A model generated the notes under the pieces. That model saw only the letters and a program-made list of their open reading frames with translations. It was not told where the DNA came from and did no database searches. Positions 16,152 to 24,289 of a DNA stretch of 34,545 nt are shown one piece after another. The stretch's first letter is position 1. The number at the start of each line of letters is the position of its first letter. A program made the translations under genes and the position numbers. Source of the stretch: JBDUDK01 sp040002995 (GTDB taxonomy: Bacteria > Actinomycetota > Acidimicrobiia > Acidimicrobiales > Ilumatobacteraceae); the NCBI GenBank assembly GCA_040002995.1, contig JBDUDK010000143.1, positions 1 through 34,545 of the forward strand, in the 5' to 3' direction.

Positions 16152-18596
16152 ATGGGAGTCGCCGCGTATCTACTTCCGATCCGACTACGGCGTCGGTGGC
16201 GCAGTTACGTAGGCGTCGCGCTGATGATCGGTCTGATGGGCGGTCTGGCGCTCTTCGCAATCGCCGGGGCCCGCCGCACGCAATCCTCCTACGCACGATT
16301 TCTCCGTGCTTCCGAGTCGTCGACGATGTCCGTCACGACATCCGAGAACTTCGATCTCGCCGCGAACGACGCCATTGCTTCGTTGCCGGGAGTTCGGAGA
16401 TCACGGACCTACGTCGGCTTCGGCGTTTCGGTTCTGGTCGATGGACAGCCGGATTTTTCCCAAGAGTTTGAAGCCAAGGGAACGTTCGATGGCTTGTTCT
16501 TCGATCAGGATCGTTTCACCGCCACCAAGGGACGCCTGCCCGACCCGGGGCGACAGGACGAGGTTGCCTTCAACGAGCTCGCCGCAGCGAAGTTCGGCTA
16601 CCACGTCGGCCAGCGCATCGAGATCGGTGTCTATTCGCTCGAGCAGGGGCTCGACCCGAAATGGTTTGCCGCGCCGACGCCACCCGTGCACCGCCTGACC
16701 GTGACGATCGTCGGGATCGGTGAGTTCCCGGAGGAGGTCATCCACGACGATGGCGACCGCGACGAGCAGCTGCTGCTGACCCCAGCCTTCAGCGCCTCGG
16801 TTGCCCAGTACGCGACATACGGGGTGCAGGGCTTGATACTGACGAACGGTGACGACGACGTTGAGCGAGTACGTGCGGAGATCGTCAAGCTCGTGCCGCC
16901 GGGCAGCGTCGAGTTCCACACGACCTCGGTCGACGCCGCGCACGCACGTCAGGCCCTCCGGCCGCTGTCGATCACTCTTGCCTTGTTCGGCATCATCGCG
17001 GGTGTGGTCGGGCTCGTCCTCGGCGCCCAGGCGCTGGCCCGGTTGCACCGCAACCATCATGACGAGCACGCACTCCTGCGCGTCTTTGGGGCATCGCCTC
17101 AATCGATCGCGACGACCTCGTTGATACCTCTCGGCGTTGTGGTCATCGCGGGCGCCGTCCTGGCGGTACTGCTTGCGATCGCCGCGTCGCCATTGATGCC
17201 GATCGGTCCGGTGCGGCGCGTCGCGGCCGCGGGCATCGACTTCGACACCCTGGTGCTCCTGGCCGGAGGGTTCGTCATGGTCGTTGCGCTGCTCACCATC
17301 AGCGTGCTCGTCGTGTGGAGAGATTCGCCCGAACGGCTCGAGGGGCAGCTGCGCAAGCTGGGGCACGTGTCGCGGCTGGCTGGGCTGGCCACGTCGATTG
17401 GTCTACCGCCCACTGCGGTGATCGGCCTTCGTTCGGCATTTGAGACGCCGCACAAGTCGGATGCAGTACCGAATCGGTCGGTGCTGGCCGGCGCGGCGCT
17501 GGCCATCGTCATGGTGGTCGGCGCGGTCACGTTCGGCGCCAGCCTGACGACGCTGACGAATAGTCCCCGGATGTTCGGCTGGGACTGGAATGCAACGGTC
17601 CTCTCCGCCAACGGTTACGGCAACATCGACGTCGGCGAGGCCACGGCGATCTTCGCGGCGGATCCGCACATCGCGGGGTGGTCAGGTGCCTACTTCGGCG
17701 ACATCGACATTGACGGTGTCGTCGTGTCGGCGCTCGGCATGGAGGCACAGAGCTCTGTGACGCCCCCGATCCTGCGGGGCAGGATGATTCAGTCGGACGA
17801 CGAGATCGTCCTCGGAGACGCCACGGCGGCCAAGCTGCGAAAGCACGTCGGCGACGAGGTGACGGTCACCGACGCGAGTGGCTCCGCACACCAGGCGAAG
17901 GTGGTAGGCGTCGCGATCTTCCCCAGCATTGGACGGATCCATACCGCGCACGTATCGCTGGGCGCGGGCGCCGTTGTTGGCTCGCGATTCGTGCCCCACG
18001 ACCGGGACATCACTGGCGTCCCGACCGCGGGGCTCGGACCGAACGTGATCTTTGTGCGTTACCAAAAGGGCGCTGACAGGGACGAAGAACTCGCTCACCT
18101 CCGCTCGACGACGGGTCCGTTGTCGGGTTTTGCCGGCCTCGACGTGCTGCCGGCTCAACGTCCGGCCGAGATCGTCAACTCCAGCTCCGTCGGCGGCGCG
18201 CCTCTGACCGTGGCCTTCACGTTGGCGCTCGGTGCTGCCGTCTCGCTCGCTCTCGCCCTCGGGGCATCAGTGCGCAAAAGAAGTAGAGACCTCGCCGTGC
18301 TGTCGGCCTTGGGGTTCACGCGGAGACAGTTGGCCTCCACCGTCGCGTGGCAGGCCACCTCGATGGTTGTGGTGGGTCTGCTCGTCGGCGTCCCATTGGG
18401 CGTCGTGCTCGGCCGCGAGCTCTGGCTCGTGTTTGCCGAGCAGCTGCATGTTGTGCCCGAACCCACTCTGCCCATTGGACTACTGCTGGTCGTGCCCGCC
18501 GCCCTCGCCATCGGCAATCTGGTCGCCGCGTTGCCTGCCCGTGCCGCGCGAACCGTGAGGGCGTCCAACCTGACGCAGCTGCCACTACCGCAATGA
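16152..18596 (+). CDS. FtsX/MacB-type ABC transporter permease, two FtsX domains
   Basis: This 814-residue integral membrane protein has about eight membrane segments: one near 19-40, three at about 271-292, 323-345 and 367-388, one near 442-465, and three at about 684-705, 733-755 and 773-795. Large extracytoplasmic domains fall between 45-265 and 470-680. This is the duplicated FtsX layout of permeases in the MacB/LolE superfamily, which work with an ATP-binding subunit on lipids, peptides or cell-wall hydrolases. VLRKRS-like SVRKRSRDLAVLSALGFTRRQ near 707-727 is the typical coupling helix. No ATPase gene lies in the window, so the partner must be elsewhere. The ATG has no clear Shine-Dalgarno. 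Substrate is unknown. Confidence 0.85.
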   Translation: MGVAAYLLPIRLRRRWRSYVGVALMIGLMGGLALFAIAGARRTQSSYARFLRASESSTMSVTTSENFDLAANDAIASLPGVRRSRTYVGFGVSVLVDGQPDFSQEFEAKGTFDGLFFDQDRFTATKGRLPDPGRQDEVAFNELAAAKFGYHVGQRIEIGVYSLEQGLDPKWFAAPTPPVHRLTVTIVGIGEFPEEVIHDDGDRDEQLLLTPAFSASVAQYATYGVQGLILTNGDDDVERVRAEIVKLVPPGSVEFHTTSVDAAHARQALRPLSITLALFGIIAGVVGLVLGAQALARLHRNHHDEHALLRVFGASPQSIATTSLIPLGVVVIAGAVLAVLLAIAASPLMPIGPVRRVAAAGIDFDTLVLLAGGFVMVVALLTISVLVVWRDSPERLEGQLRKLGHVSRLAGLATSIGLPPTAVIGLRSAFETPHKSDAVPNRSVLAGAALAIVMVVGAVTFGASLTTLTNSPRMFGWDWNATVLSANGYGNIDVGEATAIFAADPHIAGWSGAYFGDIDIDGVVVSALGMEAQSSVTPPILRGRMIQSDDEIVLGDATAAKLRKHVGDEVTVTDASGSAHQAKVVGVAIFPSIGRIHTAHVSLGAGAVVGSRFVPHDRDITGVPTAGLGPNVIFVRYQKGADRDEELAHLRSTTGPLSGFAGLDVLPAQRPAEIVNSSSVGGAPLTVAFTLALGAAVSLALALGASVRKRSRDLAVLSALGFTRRQLASTVAWQATSMVVVGLLVGVPLGVVLGRELWLVFAEQLHVVPEPTLPIGLLLVVPAALAIGNLVAALPARAARTVRASNLTQLPLPQ

Positions 18597-18621
18597 TCGT
18601 CTCGCCGGTACGGTCCGCGCG

Positions 18622-19395
18622 ATGAACACCGTACGAACCGAGACCGACGGCACGGTACTGGTCGTCACGATCGATCGTCCGGAGGTGCGCAACGCGGTCG
18701 ACGGCCCTACGGCGGCTGCGCTCGCCGACGCCTTTCGGTCGTTCGACGCAAACGAGACACTGGCGGTGGCCGTGCTCACGGGGGCGGGAGGCACGTTCTG
18801 CTCGGGCGCTGACCTCAAGGCGGTCGCCGACGGTCGAGGGAACCGGGTGGAGCGCGATCCGACACGCAACGGGCCGATGGGGCCTACGCGCATGCTGCTT
18901 TCCAAGCCGGTGATCGCCGCGATCGAGGGCCACGCCGTGGCCGGCGGCCTGGAGCTGGCGTTGTGGTGCGATCTTCGAGTCGCCGCCCGTGATGCGGTGC
19001 TTGGCGTGTACTGCCGGCGGTGGGGCGTCCCGTTGATCGACGGAGGAACAATTCGGCTGCCCCGCCTCGTCGGCCACAGCCATGCCCTCGACCTCATCCT
19101 CACCGGACGCCCGGTTGGCGGTGACGAGGCGCTGCGTATGGGGCTGGCCAATCGCATCGTGGAGCCGGGCACTGCCCTCGCGGCGGCGAAGGAACTGGCG
19201 CACTCGCTCACCGCCTTCCCACAACGCTGTCTACGCAGCGATCGGCTTTCGAGCTACGAGCAGTGGGACCTTGGGGTCACCGCCGCGCTAGCCAACGAGA
19301 CGCGCCTCGGGTTCGAGGTGATCGAATCCGGCGAAACGCGAGAAGGCGCCACGCGGTTCGCCGCGGGCGCCGGCCGCCACGGCGAGCCGGCCTGA
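18622..19395 (+). CDS. Enoyl-CoA hydratase/isomerase (crotonase) family protein
   Basis: This 257-residue crotonase-fold protein acts on acyl-CoA thioesters. Family motifs are IDRPEVRNAVDG near 18-28, the oxyanion-hole segments CSGADLK (60-66) and AGGLELALWCDLR (107-119), and GGTIRLPRLVG (141-151). Glu111 matches one of the two catalytic glutamates of mitochondrial hydratase. By my hand alignment the second (Glu164 in rat) falls at Cys131 in VYCRRWGVPLIDGG, so classical water addition is doubtful and isomerase, hydrolase or other crotonase activity is possible. It starts 25 bases after the permease gene. Its TGA lies in a TGATCA shared with the convergent SGNH gene. Confidence 0.9.
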   Translation: MNTVRTETDGTVLVVTIDRPEVRNAVDGPTAAALADAFRSFDANETLAVAVLTGAGGTFCSGADLKAVADGRGNRVERDPTRNGPMGPTRMLLSKPVIAAIEGHAVAGGLELALWCDLRVAARDAVLGVYCRRWGVPLIDGGTIRLPRLVGHSHALDLILTGRPVGGDEALRMGLANRIVEPGTALAAAKELAHSLTAFPQRCLRSDRLSSYEQWDLGVTAALANETRLGFEVIESGETREGATRFAAGAGRHGEPA

Positions 19396-20112
19396 TCAGC
19401 CGAGGATGGTTTGGATCGTGAGCCGCGCCACGCGGGTGTCGCCCGCGGGCGTGATGTGCAAACCGTCGTAGGTGCGTACCCGGACGCGGTTGCCCTTCGA
19501 ATCGTTCAGGAACGACGTGTAACTGCCGTCGGCGGTGAGCGCGGCACCCCAATCGATGAGGGGGACGCCGAGGCGCGCATAGATCTCGTTGAAGCGCTCG
19601 ACTCGGCGCGCGATCGATCCCTCATAGATGTCGTTTCTCGCCGGAGGAGTGAGGACCCAATAGACCTTGGCGCCCTTCTTCGACGCGACGCGCACCGCGG
19701 TGCGGGCCGCGACTTCCCACGCCTGGAACATCTTGCTCGTGTCGGGCCAGATATGAGTGCCGTCGGCCAGCCGGTAGAAGTACTTCAATCCGGTGGCGTA
19801 GTTGCAGCACGACTCGATGACGACGATGTCGGGCGCCCACGTACGGACTTCCGACCTGATGAGATCGAGCCATCCCATTTGGTGGGTGAGCAGTCCGGTG
19901 CCCTCTTTACCTACGAAATGCACGATCGCGTTGTGCGCGGCGAGTGACGACGCGATCGCGTCTTTGGCGCCCACCATGAGCGAGTCGCCGACGAGTAGGA
20001 CCTTGAGTTGCGGGGCGGGCGGTGCGGCGGTGATCTGGGCCAACGCGGACGATGCGGGCGCCAGTGCGAGCACGCACGTAGCGGTAACGGCACAGAGCGA
20101 TCGTTTCAACAC
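19396..20112 (-). CDS. Secreted SGNH/GDSL hydrolase
   Basis: This 238-residue exported protein has a signal peptide (MLKRS, hydrophobic core, cleavage likely after SSALA, residue 25). The SGNH fold is supported by VGDSLM with nucleophile Ser44 (block I) and by DGLHITPAG with Asp216 and His219 (block V). IVVIESCCNYATG near 97-109 may be the block III region, with the Asn as part of the oxyanion hole. Such enzymes remove acyl or acetyl esters from lipids or cell-wall glycans; the substrate is not visible here. It is the third gene of a minus-strand run with the rhomboid and DUF3093 genes, 39 bases behind the rhomboid gene, and converges on the crotonase gene without spacing. Confidence 0.82.
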   Translation of the reverse strand: MLKRSLCAVTATCVLALAPASSALAQITAAPPAPQLKVLLVGDSLMVGAKDAIASSLAAHNAIVHFVGKEGTGLLTHQMGWLDLIRSEVRTWAPDIVVIESCCNYATGLKYFYRLADGTHIWPDTSKMFQAWEVAARTAVRVASKKGAKVYWVLTPPARNDIYEGSIARRVERFNEIYARLGVPLIDWGAALTADGSYTSFLNDSKGNRVRVRTYDGLHITPAGDTRVARLTIQTILG

Positions 20113-20151
20113 GAGGTCTCCTCGCCGCCCGCGCCCCTATTCTTGCCGAAA

Positions 20152-20958
20152 TCACGCGGAAACTGTCAACGGGCGCGGCGTCGACGACAACTTCGGTTCC
20201 TCTCTGCGCCACACCAGGCCGACGAGAGCGCCGAACACGAAGCCTCCGACATGGGCTGACCACGCGATCTGCGATGCCCCCCGTAGCAGCAGGAACTGTT
20301 CCGCGAACCAGAAGCCCAGCAGCCAGGCCGCGCTGACCTTGCGAAACAGAACGACCGGACCGAGGGGGATCATCGAGCGGATCCGCGTCTTGGGGAAGCA
20401 GACCAAGTAGGCGCCCATGACCCCCGCGATCGCTCCCGACGCGCCAACGAGGGGGACGGTCGAGTCTGGATAGATCAACACGTGGGTGAGCGTCGCCACG
20501 AGGCCCGCCGCCAAGTAGAAGATCAAGTAACGCACACCACCTTTGCGGTCTTCGATGTTGTTACCGAACACCCACAGGAAGAGCATGTTGCCGGCGAGAT
20601 GCGCGATCGATCCGTGCAGGAACATCGAATACAGCAGCGCGAGATAGACGTTCTTATGGGGCACGTGGGCGGGCGAGTGCGGATCGCCGGTACCGCACGC
20701 GGACGTGCGGCCCTCGTTGTAGGTGGCGCGAACCTCGTCGTCGGTGAGGGGTCGGTCGTGGGTGATCTCGCACGGGATCGCCGCCCGACCCAATGAGAAC
20801 TCCAACTCCTCGACGTCGGTCTCCACCAGACCGAAATGAAAGAGTCCGTGGTGGCCCACCGGCTGAAGCACGAAGTAGACGGCGACGCAGACGACGATGA
20901 GCAGAATCGTCGCCCAGGGGAATCGGCGTGTCGGGTTGAGATCGCTCAGGGGGATCAC
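20152..20958 (-). CDS. Rhomboid-family intramembrane serine protease
   Basis: This 268-residue polytopic membrane protein cleaves membrane-spanning substrates. The catalytic dyad is Ser174 in VGASGAIAG and His236 in AHVGGFVFG. The HGSIAHLAGNM segment (His115, His120, Asn124) supplies the HxxxN helix found in active rhomboids. Between TM1 and that helix is a long extracytoplasmic loop (about 45-103) with two cysteines (63 and 88) that could form a disulphide. The GTG at 20958 is chosen because it overlaps the upstream stop as GTGA, and because the sequence upstream belongs to the DUF3093 gene in another frame. Confidence 0.9.
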   Translation of the reverse strand: MIPLSDLNPTRRFPWATILLIVVCVAVYFVLQPVGHHGLFHFGLVETDVEELEFSLGRAAIPCEITHDRPLTDDEVRATYNEGRTSACGTGDPHSPAHVPHKNVYLALLYSMFLHGSIAHLAGNMLFLWVFGNNIEDRKGGVRYLIFYLAAGLVATLTHVLIYPDSTVPLVGASGAIAGVMGAYLVCFPKTRIRSMIPLGPVVLFRKVSAAWLLGFWFAEQFLLLRGASQIAWSAHVGGFVFGALVGLVWRREEPKLSSTPRPLTVSA

Positions 20959-21551
20959 GGTGCCCGCTCGTGGGGCCGGGCCACGAACGGGGTCCAGCGG
21001 GTGCCGTCCCACCATCGAACACACCCGCTCGGCCCGAACGGATCGGGGTACCAACTGGGACTCGGGACCCACGGGGGCGGACCCCACGGACCAGCGCGCT
21101 TCGCGGCGGTGACCGCCGGGCCGAGCACCCCGAGCAGTTCGTCGCGCCGGTTCGTCCCAATCGCCACGATCACCTTCTTGCCGCCCGTCTGGCCCCGGAG
21201 GCGAATCGACTCGCGTGTCCAGACGGGGTTCGCGCCGAGATACCTCCGGGAAAAGACCTTCCACGGCCAGGGGTTGCGCGCCTGGCCAAGGGTGGCCAGA
21301 TCGAGTGTGGCCAGCAGCGTGGATCGCCGGCCGACCGTGAGGGCGTGGTGGTCTATGCGCACGCCGGTGTTGTTGTAGCGAAGGACACTGACGGCCCAAG
21401 CGAGCGCCACAAAAGGCATGTACAGCGGATGGATCGCGAAGGCCGTGACCACGAGGGCGAACACGAAAAGTCCCCAGGCCCGTCTGGGCATCCCCAGCCG
21501 TTCCACGTAGAGCGCACCCGGCGTGTCGAGGTCGACCGCGGTTGGCGCCAC
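20955..21551 (-). CDS. DUF3093/DUF2510-like membrane protein
   Basis: About 198 residues. YVERLGMPRRAW followed by two closely spaced hydrophobic stretches (about 26-56) resembles the start of actinobacterial DUF3093 membrane proteins, and the next 100 residues are beta-rich (LTVGRRSTLL, GKKVIVAIG). The C-terminus has a DUF2510-type motif, WYPDPFGPSGCVRWWDGTRW, common at the ends of actinobacterial membrane proteins. GTG 21551 is preferred to TTG 21620 because homologous sequence begins only after it and TTG would overlap the divergent VanW gene. Its stop overlaps the rhomboid start by four bases. Function is unknown; coupling makes it a candidate partner or substrate of the rhomboid. Confidence 0.65.
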   Translation of the reverse strand: MAPTAVDLDTPGALYVERLGMPRRAWGLFVFALVVTAFAIHPLYMPFVALAWAVSVLRYNNTGVRIDHHALTVGRRSTLLATLDLATLGQARNPWPWKVFSRRYLGANPVWTRESIRLRGQTGGKKVIVAIGTNRRDELLGVLGPAVTAAKRAGPWGPPPWVPSPSWYPDPFGPSGCVRWWDGTRWTPFVARPHERAP

Positions 21552-21611
21552 GGCCCGACAGTGTGCCAGCGCGGCCGGATTTGCGCCGAGCTGCCGCTTC
21601 TGGAGCGGTCC

Positions 21612-23411
21612 ATGCTGCAAGAATCCGCGTCTGTGCCCAGGCCCGTTCGTGTGAGTCTGCGCGTCTTAATCCCGATCGCGACGGTGGCGACGGCGGTTGT
21701 CGTCGTGCTCGGTGTGTGGCTTGTCGACGTGGCCCTCCACCGCAACGACGTCGCGCGTCACGTTCGTCTCGAGGACGGTGACGTCAGCGGCTTCAACCAC
21801 GACAGCCTCGCGGGGGTCGTCGAGGACCTCGCCAACCGGTTCGCCGCTACTCCCGTGGAGATCCGTGCCGGAACCGTCACGTTCCGGTCCACCGAGGGCT
21901 CACTCGGCGTGCGCATCGACCGGGCCGCGACAATGAAGGCGGTGTTCGACGCCCGCCGTGGATCGGCGCCGTTGGCGCTGCCGCGCTGGATCGCGTCGCT
22001 CTTCGGCACTGTCCACGTCGAGGCCCGGCTCCTGGTCGACAAGGACACGATCTCCAAGGCCGTGGCGGCGCTCGTGCCCGCGGGCGGCGGAGAACCCGTG
22101 GAGCCCACCCTAGAGGTGCGCGACGCCACGGTCGTGGTCGTGGGCGGGAAGCCGGGAACGGGCGTCGACGCCGGCGATGTTCAGAACGCGCTGCTCGACA
22201 ACGGCTTCGAGGTCGGTCTCGTCGAGATCACTGTGCCACCGAAGGACCGCCGCCCGACGACCTCTCTCGCCGATGCGCAGAAGGTGGCCGACGAGGCCAA
22301 CCGGCTCACCGAACTGCCACTCGAGGTGTCGGTCGGATCCGCGACAACTACGTTGACCTCGGAGCAGATTCGTCATTGGCTGGTGCCGGCTACCACCGGC
22401 GGCCGGCTCGGCTATTCGTTCGACAACGAGCTCATGGTCAACGATCTCGCGAGCTTGCTCGCCGCCGGCACGACCCGACCATCGGATGCGTCGGTGACGC
22501 TCGGTCCCGACAATGTGCCGGTGGTTTCTCCGAGTGTCGATGGCCAGACGTGTTGCACCTCCGAGGCCGCTGACGTTGTGGTGAATGCTCTGCGCGAGCG
22601 GCCCACGACGGGAGCGGTCGCGTTGCCCACCAAGGTCATCCCACCCGCGGTGAGCACGGCCGACGTCAACGCGTTGGGGATCAAGGAAGAAGTGTCGACG
22701 TTCACCACCAAGCATCCGTGCTGTGCCCCTCGGGTGCAGAACATCCACAAGCTGGCCGACATGGTGCGTGGCGTGGTGATGCGGCCCGGCGACACGTTCT
22801 CGTTCAACAAGTTCATCGGTGAACGCACCGTGGACAAGGGATGGGTCGAGGCCCCAACGATCCTCGACGGCAAGCTGGCGCCGTCGCCGGGGGGCGGCAT
22901 CAGCCAGTTCATGACCACGATGTTCAACGCCGCGTGGTTTGCCGGGCTCGACTTTGCGGAGTACCAGAGCCACTCCATTTACATCTCGCGCTACCCGTTC
23001 GGTCGGGAGGCCACCATCAGTTGGCCGAGCCCTGACCTCAAGGTCACCAACTCGACCCCGTACGGGCTGATGATCTGGCCGACGTATACGGAGACCACGA
23101 TCACGATCACGATTTACTCGACGAACTACTTCACGAGTGTTACGCAGGGCGACCAGAGCTCGCAGTTCTCCGGCAAGTCGTGCTCTTCGATAACGACCCC
23201 CCGCATTCGCACGTATCTCGACGGCACGGTGAAGACCGATCTCTTCTACGCGCGCTACCAGGCGCGAGAAGGCTTGTTGTGTTCTGATCCGCTGCCAGCC
23301 GGCGTCTCACCCATTCCAGTACCGGGTCAACCTCCGCCGAGTGTGCCGCCGAGCGCAACAACACCGACGACTGCCGCGACCACAACTGTGGCGCCAGCGC
23401 CCCCTCCGTAG
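21612..23411 (+). CDS. VanW-family cell-wall protein with N-terminal membrane anchor
   Basis: This 599-residue protein has one membrane segment (about 17-40). Repeated peptidoglycan-binding-4-like beta domains follow (LEDGDVSGFNHDSLAGVVEDL near 53 and a second unit near 225-300). A VanW domain (about 361-510) contains NIHKLADMVRGVVMRPGDTFSFN and SPGGGISQFMTTMFNAA, and a Pro/Thr-rich tail ends the protein. It is expected outside the membrane, bound to the wall. In VanW proteins the GGG motif often reads GGGICQ; here Ser431 replaces that cysteine. Two adjacent-cysteine pairs lie at 314-315 and 370-371. The ATG is close to the divergent DUF3093 gene; GTG 21633 is an alternative. Family role in glycopeptide resistance or wall maintenance is poorly defined. 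Confidence 0.85.
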   Translation: MLQESASVPRPVRVSLRVLIPIATVATAVVVVLGVWLVDVALHRNDVARHVRLEDGDVSGFNHDSLAGVVEDLANRFAATPVEIRAGTVTFRSTEGSLGVRIDRAATMKAVFDARRGSAPLALPRWIASLFGTVHVEARLLVDKDTISKAVAALVPAGGGEPVEPTLEVRDATVVVVGGKPGTGVDAGDVQNALLDNGFEVGLVEITVPPKDRRPTTSLADAQKVADEANRLTELPLEVSVGSATTTLTSEQIRHWLVPATTGGRLGYSFDNELMVNDLASLLAAGTTRPSDASVTLGPDNVPVVSPSVDGQTCCTSEAADVVVNALRERPTTGAVALPTKVIPPAVSTADVNALGIKEEVSTFTTKHPCCAPRVQNIHKLADMVRGVVMRPGDTFSFNKFIGERTVDKGWVEAPTILDGKLAPSPGGGISQFMTTMFNAAWFAGLDFAEYQSHSIYISRYPFGREATISWPSPDLKVTNSTPYGLMIWPTYTETTITITIYSTNYFTSVTQGDQSSQFSGKSCSSITTPRIRTYLDGTVKTDLFYARYQAREGLLCSDPLPAGVSPIPVPGQPPPSVPPSATTPTTAATTTVAPAPPP

Positions 23412-23413
23412 TG

Positions 23414-24154
23414 CTACTGCACCACGGTGCACGCGCCCACGGTCACGAGGCGGTGCAACGTGCCACAGACCAATAACGCGCTCGCGCCGAGCGCGCCGGT
23501 GATCTCCGCGACCGTGCGCCGGCCGTCGACCACCGCGAGCACTCGAAACTCGTCGGGGTCGAGAGTCAACGATGTGACGTTCGGAGGAAGCTCGCTGGCG
23601 ATACGTACGACGACGGCGGTCGACGGGATAACCGCCGCCACCTCGCGCCAACGCTCGAGACGCTTGTGGCCCTCCTCGAGAAGGAACGCGACCGAATGAA
23701 CCGGTAAGCCGATCAGAGGATGACGCTCGCCCGGAATGAACTCAAAGTTGCTCTTCGCCGAGACGATCAGCTCGAACATCGCGTCGATGAGGCGGTCGGT
23801 GACGAGCTGTTGGACAGCGGCGTGCGAGCACGTGCCTTGGGCCACGAGCGCATCGGCCAGCGAGGCCTTGCCGCCCGCCGCTTGCTCGTTGGCGATAGCC
23901 CAACCGGGCTCGGTGATAAGCCCACGGCGCACGATGGACTCGTGCAGGGGCGTGCTTGTATCGGTCTCGCCGTAATAGATGGCGCCGTCGTCGAGATAGA
24001 AGGCCCCGGTGCAATCTCCGCTGACTTCGAGCGCGCCCGTCTGCCTGGTGCCCTCGAGCAGGCCGAGGATCTCCGCAGGGCTGAAGTCCTCGAGGGTGCC
24101 CCGGAGCGCGGAAGTCGAGTTGCTCACCTCGATCTGATCGGCTGCGGAAGTCAT
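23414..24154 (-). CDS. DUF4388 (PatA-N-like) signalling protein
   Basis: About 246 residues, soluble. The N-terminal half (about 15-110) matches the DUF4388/PatA N-terminal fold: LRGTLEDFSPAEILGLLEGTRQTG, then a short beta hairpin with GAFYLDDGAIYYGET. A helical middle follows. The C-terminal 70 residues look like a small winged-helix-type module (LDPDEFRVLAVVDGRRTVAEI). Such proteins accompany small GTPases and roadblock proteins in several phyla, but the biochemical role is not established. ATG 24154 is preferred (GAAAG about 9 bases upstream); TTG 24199 is also in frame. The gene is divergent from the conservon and converges on VanW with two bases between stops. Confidence 0.75.
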   Translation of the reverse strand: MTSAADQIEVSNSTSALRGTLEDFSPAEILGLLEGTRQTGALEVSGDCTGAFYLDDGAIYYGETDTSTPLHESIVRRGLITEPGWAIANEQAAGGKASLADALVAQGTCSHAAVQQLVTDRLIDAMFELIVSAKSNFEFIPGERHPLIGLPVHSVAFLLEEGHKRLERWREVAAVIPSTAVVVRIASELPPNVTSLTLDPDEFRVLAVVDGRRTVAEITGALGASALLVCGTLHRLVTVGACTVVQ

Positions 24155-24289
24155 TGTCTGAACACTTTCGTCGGTATAGGAGTGGGCGGGGTTACTCAAC
24201 TCTGACCGGCACTCGGCCGATAGCCACCAACGTCGTACGGCGCCCAGTTAGCGTTCGACGGATACGTCCGGCCGAGACAGAGGTATGAC

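Noticed and set aside
20970..21611. Upstream extension of the VanW frame
   Set aside because: The added 214 residues are a mirror of the DUF3093 gene and contain no recognisable signal or domain.
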